From Paulinella micropora (taxonomy: Eukaryota; Cercozoa; Imbricatea; Euglyphida), in assembly GCA_009731375.1 (NCBI GenBank), contig BJOX01000172.1, positions 241,660-275,201 on the forward strand: a stretch of 33,542 bases of DNA, read 5' to 3'. The notes under the pieces were generated by a model. That model worked only from the letters and a program-made list of their open reading frames with translations, did not search any database and was not told where the DNA came from. The translations under genes were made by a program, and so were the position numbers. Within the stretch, counting starts at the first letter, position 1; the number at the start of each line of letters is the position of its first letter. Shown in pieces: positions 19,242-28,563 of the stretch.

Positions 19242-19459
19242 TGTACTATCCCCAAAAATAGCTCAATGGAAGAGCAAGTCGGTAATATAACCAAACACAG
19301 TCCTCAAAAAAGAGAATGATGTCTCGTTATATTAGCTCAGTGACGCAAAGACAAAAAGCCGCCAAAAGACCAGGATCAAATTGGCATTTCAGACGTGTCC
19401 GGCCAGACGAAATCTATAAATAAGTTTTTTACCGGATAATTCGGGGGGTGATGTCCACA
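19242..19459 (-). repeat. 3' LTR
   Basis: 218 bp, begins TGTGGACATC and ends GGGGATAGTACA-like on the minus strand (here with TTTTTGGGGATAGTACA). It differs from the 5' LTR at three positions (two adjacent bases near 19254, one near 19274). Confidence 0.88.
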
Positions 19460-19473
19460 GTACCCCCTCCCAG
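19460..19473 (-). other. Polypurine tract of the LTR element
   Basis: On the minus strand the sequence CTGGGAGGGGGTAC directly precedes the 3' LTR, the expected place and composition for the second-strand primer. Confidence 0.7.
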
Positions 19474-20280
19474 TTTTTTATGGCGGAACTTCGTTTCCGA
19501 CATAATACGCTTTGAACTGATTTCTTTTCTGACTAAGATTCGTTTAGAGTTATGTATGAAGATACATCAACCCACGAATTAGCCGTTATAAAACAACAAT
19601 GATACTTGCCCCGGTACCAATCGTATATATACTCTAGCACATTCAGTATCTATATTAAAATCTTCCTCTTTCTTCTGTCGATAAGATATTTGTGCAGTAT
19701 GTCCAAGTATAATGTTTTATGGTTGAGTAATAATGTAATGTCGCCATTTCCATATATATGTAATAACCGGTCGTCGGTTTCCATAAATACATTTACTTTT
19801 TGTGAAGACATACCCTTGTATAAATCGGTATCATTTAATATAGTGTCAGGTGATCAAGTCTGACGACTATATCCGAAGTTAATTTGAGTGCGCCCTAACC
19901 TTGCGATATGCCGATACAAGTAGAGATCGATGGAATCCGGTGTAGCAGTTCATGTTATTAAAATATATCAGTTCTTGATTAGACTGTAGAGTCTTTAATG
20001 AGATCATCATTCTGGTACTAATGCGGGTCGTATCCAGGAAACACCATCGCTCACTCAAATAGCGATTCCGTAACGGTGCTGTTTCGTGGCCGTCTCGTCT
20101 GTCTCTGCCGAAGCAAGAGAATAGAATGCATATTTTTTGTCAGCTGTGTCTTGTTAATCTCTAGAAGAATGAATGCTGTAGTAGCTTTAATATCTAAGTA
20201 AGGTTGTCGGGACGATATTGGATCAATGCTATGTTCGCAATCGATCAGGTCCACAATACTTCTAGGAAAAAAAATACTTA
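19474..20280 (-). other. Internal non-coding region between pol and PPT
   Basis: About 800 bases with no recognisable domain. Small ORFs on both strands (for example 19606-19863 plus and 20051-20254 minus) show no family features and no conserved composition. It may be a captured or degenerate segment carried by the defective element. Confidence 0.4.
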
Positions 20281-23151
20281 CTATAGACGCCGTTTACGCG
20301 CGCGGACTCCTTTACCTGGTGGAGGACCTCCAACCAAAGTTAAGTCTAAGGTAGACTGTTCGAGGACGTCCCAAATTTTGTGAGGGATTGCGCCTTGTGC
20401 CAAGTCAAAAGGAATGTCCAGCACCCCTCGTGGTAGTGCTTGTATGGTCCACGCGGTATGATCTTTATCTGTGGGAGATATGGTATCATCCCATGTCTCA
20501 AGTTTCTTGGCGTCTTTATATACTGGAAGGTATTGTCTTACTTTAGGATCTTCCACTGGATCCAGACTCCTCCAGAAATGTAAGACTGGTTGTATTATTT
20601 GTGCCGCAGTCGAAATTCGATTCGATCGCGTATGGCGTTTGTGAGGTACTGCCATGACTCTCATGAGATATAAATCTGAGAGCGTGTCATCGGCTACGTG
20701 TTGAGCCGCAGGCCTCACCAAGTAAAAAGCGTCTTTGGCCCATGAAATATGTCCAATCGCATCTCCTTCTTTCCAACTGGGGTGAACGAGAGTGTCATTG
20801 CCCGCGCGAGGGTCTTGATCTCCGTCATCGCTCCCCTCTTGATGGACTCCTTGCGAACGTGCCGTCCTTATCGCCTTTCTCGGTCGGTCGTAGATAAGGT
20901 CATTTTGCGCTCTCCTTATTTGCGCCTCCGTGAACTTTCCTTCCGGCACGTTCGACTCCACCCTTTTGCGGGTCTGAGTCCCCGCCGCACTTTTGCGGTC
21001 GGTGGCCCGCTTGTTCTCCAGCTCAGCCTCCTCCTTCTCCGCAATTGGTGCCCTGTAGGCATCCCGTTCCGAGATATCCTCCTGACGGATTGGTGGGACC
21101 TCTTTAAAGTCAGCCTCCATCCGTTTGAGTGCTTGATCAACGGACTCATCTTCAAGTAGGAAGGGATCATACTTAATCAGCCTTCGTACATTGACTATTT
21201 GAACTTTCCCTCTGCCCCTGATTTTATAATTCAAAGGCCCCATCTGTTCCATGATCTGGTATGGTCCTTTCCAGTGGATGAACAGCTTCGAGCTGACTCC
21301 CTGAGGAACCTGAGGATGATACAGTAGTACAATATCCCCGACCTGAAATCTGACTTGATCCAGGTGTGCCTGCCTGACACCTTCAGCATCAGTCTTCCTG
21401 CGCTCCGCCTCCCTATGCGCCTGTACTATTTGCTCCGCCTCCATCTTCGCCCGAAGTCTCACCCCAAACAGCTCATCCTGATCTGCCCATGAATCTTTTG
21501 GGTGCAGCAGTGAGGCTGGGATGGCGGGCTCACGCCCATATACCAATTGGTATGGCGAGACGGAACCTTTTGAACCACCTAACGCTGTAGAGGGTAGGCA
21601 ATTCATAGCAAAGGCAAACGAGGATGCTGCCTCCACCCATGCCTTTTGGTTCTCCTTCTTCATACAATACATCTTCAGCGCGGCCTTGAGGGGTCTATGC
21701 ACCCGCTCTATCTTGCCGTTCGCTCTGGGGTTATAGGCGGTGACATATTGCCATTTCATGCCGTAATATGCAGATAGCTTGTCGATAACTTCATTATTTT
21801 CGTCAGAGCCTCGATCTGATCATATTTTTCTCGGCACCCCAATCTGTGAGATGATCCTCTCAATCAACGCCTTGGCTGTTGTTTCGCCCGTAACGTCTTT
21901 GACTGGGACCACCCATACATAGTTGGTGGCTCTGTCTATGGCCGTTAGAAGGTATCTGTAACCTTCCGTCGTGACCGGGAAAGGTCCTACATGATCAGTG
22001 TGTAAGAACTCGAACATTCCTAAGTGTAAAGGAAAAGTCCCGATCAGGCCAAAATTCGCCTTCAATGGTGTTTTGGATGTCTTGCATGGGATGCATGCAT
22101 TGACCTGTTCATCAATATTCTCCTTCATCTTCTTCCACCAGAATCGTCTCGAAATGAACATATGCGTTCTTTGTCGGCCCGGGTGCGCCAGTAGTGGGCA
22201 GTTATGAGCAGCGACAAAAATGATGTGTCTGAGTTTTCAGGAACCCAGAGAGTCCATTTGTCTGGTTGTGATGCATAGCGCCCGTGTTGGCCTTTGTACC
22301 ACAAGGGACCGTCTCTCCACCCCATCTCCTTCTGTTGCTCCTTAATCTCCTTCGTCATTTTCAGCTCGTTCGGGTTCTTGTATAGCTGTATTAGCTCTTT
22401 GAACTCCGGATCGAGAGCCTGTTGCTGTCTCCATGCAGTGGGTGAGGCTATGTGGATAGTCCCATCCTCTAGCTGCACTCCTATCCTCTCAGGGTTTTCG
22501 TCTAACTCCTCCTTGTTCTCCTGCGGGGGTTCCGCATATGCTTCTTGCTTAATCTCTTCTTGTTTTATCTCCGCCTTCATATTCTCATATGCTTCATAGG
22601 ACCACTCAGCATCCTCGAGGACATGTACTGTACAACATATCCCATGATCCGGACCTTGCGGGCTATGACGTAGACCCGATCGGTTATATCGGACCTCTCT
22701 CGCCATCTGCATCGACTCGATATGATGCACTTCGTATGTGCAGTCTGGGGATAGATCCTCCATTTCTGCTGATGATACGAGAGCTGCCACTTCTGAGTGA
22801 AACTCTAGCCTGGAGAGGCTGTCAGCGACAACATTTCGCTTGCCGGGTAGATGGACCATTGTAAAATTGAAACATGACAAGAATGCCTGCCATCTCGCTA
22901 GACGGCCAGTCTGTTCATGATTCATCAGCCATAGTAAATTCTGGTGATCAGTCCTTACTATAAACTGAGGTCCACCCCATAAATACTCTCTCAACCGTTT
23001 GAGGGCCCAGACCACCGCCAGTGCCTCTCTCTGTCTCGTACAATAGTTTCGCTCCGCCGAGCACAAATTTCTACTTATAAACATGATCGGGCGCAACTTT
23101 TTCTCCTCATCTTCCTTTTCTCTGTTGAAATAGTTATGGGGCGTCAGGCCC
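20281..23151 (-). pseudogene. pol: Truncated Ty3/gypsy pol: RNase H (partial), H2C2, integrase and C-terminal extension
   Basis: Reading begins abruptly near 23151 (GLTPHNYFNREKEDEEKKLR). RNase H lacks the first catalytic Asp but keeps Glu in TRQREALAVV, Asp in VRTDHQNLLWL and Asp in RNVVADSLSRLE. A frameshift near 22200 leads into HPGRQRTHMFISRRFWW and the CIPCKTSK zinc pair. The integrase has Asp in FLHTDHVGPFP, then an in-frame TGA at 21820-21822, then Asp in SDRGSDENN and Glu in NPRANGKIERVHRPLK. The C-terminal extension (21759-20281) has VGDIVLLYHPQVPQGVSSKL and WKGPYQIMEQMGPLNYKIRG, the usual post-integrase barrel. It then runs ~300 further residues, perhaps with a BAH-like part (GDAIGHISWAKDAFYLVRPA). 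It cannot make a complete polymerase. Confidence 0.82.
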
Positions 23152-23640
23152 TACACAGAGATAACGATAGTTTGGTCAAAAGAGCTGTTTTGTAGAAGTC
23201 AGTCTGTCGTCGGACAGTGCTTCGATATTTGTCTTGCTCTTGTGTGAGAGATGTCAGTGTAATCTCCTCTGGTTTCTGCAGAGAAAATGCAAGGAAAATG
23301 GTTCAGAACAGAGAGTGGGAGTGCTTTGCTCGTTTTTCCTCTGTCTGTGTGTTTGTCTGATGTTTGTTTCGCACTTGTCCTACTTGGCTTTATGCAAGCA
23401 GCAAGAGGGAGTGGAGTAGGTGTGGTCTGGTGTCTTGTAGAAGAGCACACAGAAGCCAAATGTGCACAAGGGCTAAAGGTTATGCCAGCTTGTGACAAAT
23501 TGATCGCTTGTCTGTAAGTTTTTTTGTTTGAGGATGAGTAGGAGTGTTTGTTTTCGTCTGATGTCTGTGCGACATATCAGCGAAAAATAAATTTGTGCTT
23601 ATCTGATGTCTGTACGACAGATCAGAAAAGAAATCAGCCT
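23152..23640 (-). other. Leader region of the LTR element
   Basis: About 490 bases between the truncated RNase H and the primer-binding site. No gag is recognised; the small overlapping ORFs here look like chance. Two similar imperfect hairpins (CTGATGTCTGT..CGACA.ATCAG) lie at 23558-23580 and 23603-23625, close to the primer-binding site, where packaging or dimerisation signals would be expected (inference). Confidence 0.45.
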
Positions 23641-23656
23641 TTAGCTATGGACTCCA
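23638..23656 (-). other. Candidate primer-binding site
   Basis: On the minus strand TGGAGTCCATAGCTAAAGG starts two bases inside the 5' LTR, consistent with pairing to a tRNA 3' CCA end. I cannot name the tRNA. Confidence 0.5.
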
Positions 23657-23658
23657 AA

Positions 23659-23876
23659 TGTACTATCCCCAACGATAGCTCAATGGAAGAGTAAGTCGGT
23701 AATATAACCAAACACAGTCCTCAAAAAAGAGAATGATGTCTCGTTATATTAGCTCAGTGACGCAAAGACAAAAAGCCGCCAAAAGACCAGGATCAAATTG
23801 GCATTTCAGACGTGTCCGGCCAGACGAAATCTATAAATAAGTTTTTTACCGGATAATTCGGGGGGTGATGTCCACA
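23659..23876 (-). repeat. 5' LTR
   Basis: 218 bp with TG...CA ends on the minus strand. It is identical in length to the copy at 19242-19459 with three substitutions, and CTAG follows directly outside at 23877-23880. Confidence 0.88.
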
Positions 23877-25054
23877 CTAGTACTAGTATTCTAGGTATAT
23901 ATTAATATTGTACCGTAGGCGCCGGCTGTAGTACTAGCTATAGATAGTGCTTAGTAGTAGTAGTAATACTAACTAAGTAACTTTGAATTCACTATCTACG
24001 ATCTACTAGATCTAGATCTAGTCTTTAATTCACAAGATCAAGTTCACAACGTAAACTTCAATGGTTTACATGTACATCTAGCCTAGTACATGTCCTATGA
24101 TATCGCGCGCCGGATATGTACGTATACGTATACACTTGATCATGAATTTCGAAGTTACACTGTTACATTTATTCTAGAAATTTACTAGTAAGTTTCAGTA
24201 CAAGTTTTTGTTTTCACATTGCCACTAAAGTGACACCCCCCGCCCGCAGGGCGTTCCGAGTTATTGTTAGCTTTGGTTAAAGTATTCAGTAAACTGATCC
24301 TGAACATGTGGTGAAGCAAACTGTGGTCAGGGAACGAAAGCAGGGACTTTAAAAACTTCCGAAAGTATACATTTTTGCACATTGGCTCCAGGTCAGGTCG
24401 CTGGTGCCCCCACATTCGTTTGGCGGGTGGGACTATTTGCGTGCAGAAATCCGCTGTAACTTAGAAAAAAGTGGCAAAGGTGCCTACCGAAAATATTGCC
24501 AGGTTTTTCAAGGGCCTGACTTGGAAAATGGATGTCTTTCAAATGGTATCTGGTGGCTTTTAGGCCGCGCCCGACGGACCATCACTGGTGCACTTGCCAC
24601 CACAGAAATGGCTTCATGCCTAAAAGCCACCAGATACCATTTGAAAGACATCCAATAGACTTCCAATTGCCTGCGAGTCTGTAAATGTGTGATTTGTATG
24701 TTAGAACCATTCTTTTTCTGAGTTTTTTTTTTCTGAAACAGCCCTTTGAAGTGCCAAGTTCTTAAATGATGGTTTTGTGGTTCTTGGAAATCAAACCCTT
24801 GCGTGTGGCTGCTCAGGTGGTTTTGAATCCCCCATGACTTTTCCAGGAAAACAGGGGGCTTTCTCCTGGTCCGTGCGACAGAGGCGGCCGTTACCTTGAC
24901 GGAACCAAGCAGCCGCGCCCGACGGATTACAAAAAAAAACGGTATTTCTACCATTCAAACTCGTTAAACTCGTTGGCCTTGATCATGGCGAATAAGTGCG
25001 GTATGTGTAAGAAGGTCTCGACCTCATTGTCGTGTTTTATGTTAAGCTGATCAA
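23877..25054. other. Non-coding region with a long inverted repeat
   Basis: AT-rich CTAG/TAGATC-rich sequence runs to about 24200, then mixed composition. ORFs on both strands (24404-24658 plus, 24508-24954 minus) run across a palindrome and carry no recognisable motif. The 14-bp word GCCGCGCCCGACGG occurs at 24564 and again near 24912. Confidence 0.45.
24529..24654. repeat. Perfect 37-bp inverted repeat with 52-bp spacer
   Basis: The left arm at 24529-24565 (TGGATGTCTTTCAAATGGTA...) is the exact reverse complement of the right arm at 24618-24654. The spacer is 52 bases. A transcript from either strand would fold into a perfect 37-bp stem. It could be a small-RNA precursor, a foldback/MITE remnant or a recent inverted duplication. 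No target-site duplication is obvious. Confidence 0.9.
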
Positions 25055-25127
25055 NNNNNNNNNNTATACTACAAAAATAGTACATGTCCTGCTTACGATT
25101 TGGCGCCGTCGCGTCCTCTTCAGAGTT

Positions 25128-25410
25128 CGTTCCTTCCTTCTTTCCTTCCTTTCCTTCCTTCCTTCCTTCCTTTCTTCCTTTCTTCCTTCCTTCCTTCCTC
25201 CCTCCCTTCCTTCCTTCCTTCCTTCTTTCCTTCCTTCTTTCCTTCCTTCTTTCCTTCCTTCTTTCCTTCCTCCTTTCCTTCCTACTTTCCTTCTTTCCTT
25301 CTATCTTTCCTTCTATCTTTCCTTCTATCTTTCCTTCGTTTCTTTCTTCCTTCCTTCCTTCCTTCCTTAAGCTTCCTTCCTTGCTTCCTTCCTTCCTCCC
25401 TTCCTCTCTT
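25128..25410. repeat. (TTCC)n / (TTTCC)n pyrimidine microsatellite
   Basis: A near-continuous CTTCC/TTTCC tract with interruptions, immediately right of a 10-N gap. Its 3' part is read on the minus strand as the C-terminal codons of the next gene. Pro/Ser/Phe/Leu-rich plus-strand ORFs here are artefacts. Confidence 0.95.
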
Positions 25411-26191
25411 CCTGGAATTGCACCTGCCGTTCGCCGCCGGCGGCCACCCGCGCTGCCGGGTAGCCGGGCACGGGGCGTAAGTGAACGAGGGACACCTCGG
25501 TCACGCCCCAGCAGGCCTCCAGCGCGCGCAGCTCGTCGTCAGTGAAGAGGTCGAGCTCCTTTTCCTCGTCCGGTGGCGGCGGGGGTTCCGCGTCGTCCAG
25601 GTCGGCCGGGCGCAGGCCCAGGCCCGCCAGCACGGCCTGGGCCGCCAGCCGCCCGGCCTCGGTTTGCTGCAGCGCGCGGGCGGACTCCTGGTCTAGCCGG
25701 GCCAGGGCCTGCGCGCGCGTGCGGTCGGACTCCGCCCGCAGAGCACCCAGCCTGTCCCGGAGCAGCGCCAAGGACGGGGTGGCGGGGGGGGCGGCCGCCG
25801 GGTGGGCTACCTTGAGTTCCAGCATCGCACTGTTGGCGGGCGTCAGAAACGAGGGCGTAGCCTGCTCCCAGGGCACGACGGGCAGGCCGGCCAGCACAGC
25901 CGGTGCCACGTCTACTCGCACGCGCTCCAGCAGCTGCACGAGGTCCAGGTTACCCAGCGAGTTGAGCGGCTTCGACAGGACCTCGACGTAGCTGACCGCG
26001 GCGGCCGGCAGGAAGTACAGCGCCTGCAACAGTGCCTGTGGCAGCAGCGGCGTTTGCACGCCTGCCAGGAGGAACGCCGCCGTGCGTCCGTCCGCCGGCA
26101 ACGAGGGTAGGTGGGCGGCGGAAACGCTGACCGCCCGCGCGGCGCGCCGGACCTGCGACCCACTGAACCGGGCCCAGGCCTCTTGGTCCAT
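25367..26191 (-). CDS. Uncharacterised GC-rich gene with microsatellite-encoded tail
   Basis: The first ATG is at 26191 (MDQEAWARFSGSQVRRAARA); a longer frame from a GTG at 26317 exists but is low-complexity. The product is about 274 residues. It has hydrophobic/alpha-helical stretches (AAFLLAGVQTPLLPQALLQA then LYFLPAAAVSYVEVL), a central helical region rich in Arg/Ala/Glu (LLRDRLGALRAESDRT), and a Pro/Asp/Glu-rich acidic patch (AEPPPPPDEEKELDL). The tail ERKGGRKEARKEA is encoded by the GGAA repeat. No family is recognised and no catalytic motif is seen. The antisense frames are also open because of the high GC content, so coding status rests on amino-acid patterning. It is divergent from the kinase-like array, with a 348-bp intergenic region. 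Confidence 0.5.
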   Translation of the reverse strand: MDQEAWARFSGSQVRRAARAVSVSAAHLPSLPADGRTAAFLLAGVQTPLLPQALLQALYFLPAAAVSYVEVLSKPLNSLGNLDLVQLLERVRVDVAPAVLAGLPVVPWEQATPSFLTPANSAMLELKVAHPAAAPPATPSLALLRDRLGALRAESDRTRAQALARLDQESARALQQTEAGRLAAQAVLAGLGLRPADLDDAEPPPPPDEEKELDLFTDDELRALEACWGVTEVSLVHLRPVPGYPAARVAAGGERQVQFQEERKGGRKEARKEA

Positions 26192-26539
26192 GGGCCGCGG
26201 CTGGCGTGCTTGTGGCCGGGGCCGCCAGGGCCGCGCACTCCTGCGTCGGCCCCAGCACTCGGTCGGTCCGCCTCCTCCCTCCCCTGACGCCGCCCCCTCC
26301 GCCGTCGCTACCGGCACAGCCCCTCACTCGGCGGTGGGCAGGGGGGGGGGGCGGGGGGGGGGGGGGGGGGGGGGGGAAGGGGTGGGAGGGGAGGACGCAG
26401 TGCGCCCCCCCCCGGGTGTGGTCGAGGGCAGGGGACGGGGGGGGGAGCGGGAGGCCGGGGGACGCGCGGTGGTGGGGCTGCCTAGTCGAGTCAAAGCAGC
26501 CAGGCCGAGCCCCGGCTGTCTGTACCGGAGAGGTGAGGC
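26192..26539. promoter_or_regulatory. Divergent intergenic region with long G tracts
   Basis: The 348 bases between the minus-strand gene and the first kinase-like gene contain an almost pure G run (26339-26378) and further G/C runs to about 26450. Several G4 motifs are possible on the plus strand. It probably holds promoters for both genes; no TATA box is seen. Assembly accuracy here is suspect. Confidence 0.4.
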
Positions 26540-27985
26540 ATGTCCGGGCGTGCCGCCAAGAGGCACAAGCACGGGAAGGAAGAAGCGCCCCCCTCGGGGC
26601 TGGTGCAGGCCTCGGCCGGCCGCCCCGCTGACAAGCCGCGACATCCCCTGTGGTCCAGATTCACGTGCCAAAGGACCTGCCGGCAATGCCGGCGGCCGGG
26701 ACAGTGTACCAGGTGCCGGCCGTGCCAGCTGTCCCAGCTATTCGAGGTCAGCAGCCCTGGTTCGGCTGACACGAAGCAGCGGGTCACGAGGTATCGCGTA
26801 CTGGAACAAAAGCGGGAGGTGAGGATAGGATCCCGCACGTTGGCACTGAGCGAGCTGCAGGGAGAAGAAGTGTCGTTGTCCGAGGCTGGAATGACAGACG
26901 AGTGGCTCGGATCTCTGTCCCTGTTCATCACGACGGAGACCAAGTTTCGGGGGTGCGGCATTGGCACCGCCGGCCCCGGGCGCCCAACGGCACCAGACCA
27001 AGAACAAGAGCTGGCGGGCGGTTCTGTTTTGCTCCTGCACGGCCCCAAGCTAGTCCTGAAAAGAATCGGCGGGCCCTGCTCTCTACCGCCTTCCACCCGG
27101 AACCTGCCGGCGGACCGCACCGAGTACCTGTACCTGCAGCACCTGCTGGCCGTGCGAGGGCTGGCCCCGGCGGTGCACGGCTACCTCCGGGTAGACGGGC
27201 TTCCTGCCGGCGCCGGGGACCCGATCCCCACTACGTTCTGGCTCGTCATGGATCTCGCCTGGGTGGGGCCTTCCCTCAGCTTGGATCTGCTGCAGGCAGC
27301 TAAGAAAGTGGGCAAGATTCGGCTAGACGAAGCAGGCTTCCGGACCTTTCTGACGAAGCTGCTGGACTTCTCGGCCCGCGAAGTCCCGCTGTTGCTGGCG
27401 GACCTGAGGCCCCCCCACATCGCGCTGACTGCCGCCCAGCCGGGCTTCCAAGAGCTACACCCGGACCCTCAGTACTGTCAGTGGCTCCTGCTGCCGCGCA
27501 GCAGCAGGAAGAAATACTCTGCTGCCCTCTGTCTGTCCAACCTGTTAAGCTTCGTAGCTAACATCCACCGCGGGGGGGTGCCTGGTTCCAGCCTGCACCA
27601 GGAACTCCGGGCTGGTTTATGGAAGCTTATAGGACCCCAACTCAAAGCAGCCACAGGTGGTGACCATGACCCCCTAGAGCAGTGTGCCTATTGGTGGTAC
27701 CTGGGGAGGCACAACCAAGAGAGCCAATTATCCAAGGCCCTGAGTAGCTTGGAGCAGTGTGTCCTGGACCGGAAGGTTTTGGACGCGGAGCTTTGCACGG
27801 GACCCGGGCGGAACCCAGTGAAGCAACCCCCGGTAAGCGAGTTTTGGTGGGATAGCGCCGGACGACCGACCACGGAATTCGCGGCCGCGAGACTCGGACC
27901 AGGCCGGCTCCGGCCAAGCGACGTCGGGGAGTTAGTAGGCGCCCTGCTGCGCGTAGCAAGGTCCTGGTCCAGCCAGCGCCCCTGA
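26540..27985 (+). CDS. Kinase-like family member 1 (Cys-cluster + divergent kinase fold), 481 aa
   Basis: ATG at 26540; intact. A Lys/Arg-rich N-terminus precedes a six-Cys cluster (C43, C47, C50, C56, C59, C62 in CQRTCRQCRRPGQCTRCRPC). A kinase-like core follows: beta-3-like LVLKRI (Lys174), hinge-like TFWLVMDLAWVG, loop LLLADLRPPHIALT (Asp288; His293 where kinases have Asn), and PDPQYCQW in place of DFG. C-terminal parts are LSNLLSFVAN, CAYWW (382-386) and FWWDSAGRP (435-443). The layout recalls FAM69/DIPK divergent kinases, which pair cysteine-rich segments with a kinase fold; this is by pattern only. There is no signal peptide. It is head-to-tail with three paralogues. Activity is doubtful. 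Confidence 0.7.
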   Translation: MSGRAAKRHKHGKEEAPPSGLVQASAGRPADKPRHPLWSRFTCQRTCRQCRRPGQCTRCRPCQLSQLFEVSSPGSADTKQRVTRYRVLEQKREVRIGSRTLALSELQGEEVSLSEAGMTDEWLGSLSLFITTETKFRGCGIGTAGPGRPTAPDQEQELAGGSVLLLHGPKLVLKRIGGPCSLPPSTRNLPADRTEYLYLQHLLAVRGLAPAVHGYLRVDGLPAGAGDPIPTTFWLVMDLAWVGPSLSLDLLQAAKKVGKIRLDEAGFRTFLTKLLDFSAREVPLLLADLRPPHIALTAAQPGFQELHPDPQYCQWLLLPRSSRKKYSAALCLSNLLSFVANIHRGGVPGSSLHQELRAGLWKLIGPQLKAATGGDHDPLEQCAYWWYLGRHNQESQLSKALSSLEQCVLDRKVLDAELCTGPGRNPVKQPPVSEFWWDSAGRPTTEFAAARLGPGRLRPSDVGELVGALLRVARSWSSQRP

Positions 27986-28168
27986 ACACGGCTGCGGGCT
28001 GCGGGGGGGGGGGCTTGGCCTTCCCGGGCCGCGTGGTAGCCGCTGGGGGAACCAGTCCGGGTGAGTAAAGAAGACCTCTGGCTTGACTGACTTGGTGCGG
28101 CGGACGGCGGTGGCCGCGGTAGGCACGACGCCGCCGACCGCCACTAGCAGGACCAGCACAGTGTTCAT
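27932..28168 (-). CDS. Small ORF with signal peptide, antisense to the array
   Basis: ATG at 28168 starts MNTVLVLLVAVGGVVPTAAT, a good signal-peptide pattern with an Ala-x-Ala-like cleavage site. VRRTKSVKPEVFFTHPDWFP follows, then a Pro-rich stretch. The 3' end overlaps the end of kinase-like gene 1 on the other strand by 54 bases. It could be a secreted peptide or the first exon of a longer minus-strand gene. A strong plus-strand splice-donor-like sequence (GGGTGAGTAAAG at 28059-28070) lies inside it, so the region may instead be a 5' UTR of gene 2. Evidence is limited. Confidence 0.3.
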   Translation of the reverse strand: MNTVLVLLVAVGGVVPTAATAVRRTKSVKPEVFFTHPDWFPQRLPRGPGRPSPPPRSPQPCSGALAGPGPCYAQQGAY

Positions 28169-28562
28169 AGCAGCGGCCGGAGCAAGAAGTGCGCGCTGTC
28201 CCTACTCCGCGCTTGCCTCCGGCCCGGCCGTTCCCGAGCCTCTCACCTAGGTAGCGTAGTAAGCGGAGGAGGGCAGGCCACTACCCCTCCGGTTCGCAGT
28301 GGCGGGAAAGACGGCCGGCGTGTCAGAGTGGCAAAGGCACCCCTCGGTTGCACCCAGGACCCCCCCCCGCCTTCTGTCTCCCTTCTCTGGCAGTACCTGT
28401 GCGCAGGGAAGGAAAGGGAGGGAAAGGAAGGGAAGGGGGCCTGGCAAGGGAGGGGTGGCTGCCGGCCGGCGGTGCTGATTAAAGGCCACCCAAAGGAAGA
28501 AACGCCCCCCCAAGGCTCCCCTCCCCGCGGGTCCGGTTGACGCTCGACCCTCCGCCACGCAG
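28061..28562 (+). other. Possible 5' UTR intron of kinase-like gene 2
   Basis: GTGAGTAAAG (28061-28070) is a near-consensus donor, and CCTCCGCCACGCAG (28549-28562) a plausible acceptor one base before the ATG of gene 2. The truncated gene 4 has the same GCAGG-ATG junction at 32562-32569. Splicing is predicted only from these signals. Confidence 0.3.
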
Positions 28563-28563
28563 G

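Larger units (their letters stand above)
19242..23876 (-). mobile_element. Non-autonomous Ty3/gypsy-type LTR retrotransposon, 4,635 bp, with CTAG target-site duplication
   Basis: Two 218-bp direct repeats bound the element, each with TG...CA termini. CTAG lies immediately outside both ends (19238-19241 and 23877-23880), a 4-bp target-site duplication. The internal ORFs are on the minus strand, so 23659-23876 is the 5' LTR. A purine tract (minus strand GGGAGGGGGTAC) precedes the 3' LTR, and a TGG-starting primer-binding-site candidate follows the 5' LTR. Pol keeps only most of RNase H, the zinc-binding domain, the integrase core and a long C-terminal extension. Gag, protease and reverse transcriptase are absent. 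Near-identical LTRs imply recent insertion, so the copy was probably mobilised in trans. Confidence 0.88.

Noticed and set aside
19242-19330. tRNA-like words (ATAGCTCAATGGAAGAGCA) suggesting a tRNA gene or tRNA-derived SINE
   Set aside because: No cloverleaf can be drawn, and the segment is part of a 218-bp LTR with TG...CA ends and a target-site duplication.
25032-25545. Plus-strand Pro/Ser/Phe-rich ORFs
   Set aside because: Produced by the TTCC microsatellite and by the antisense of the GC-rich minus-strand gene.
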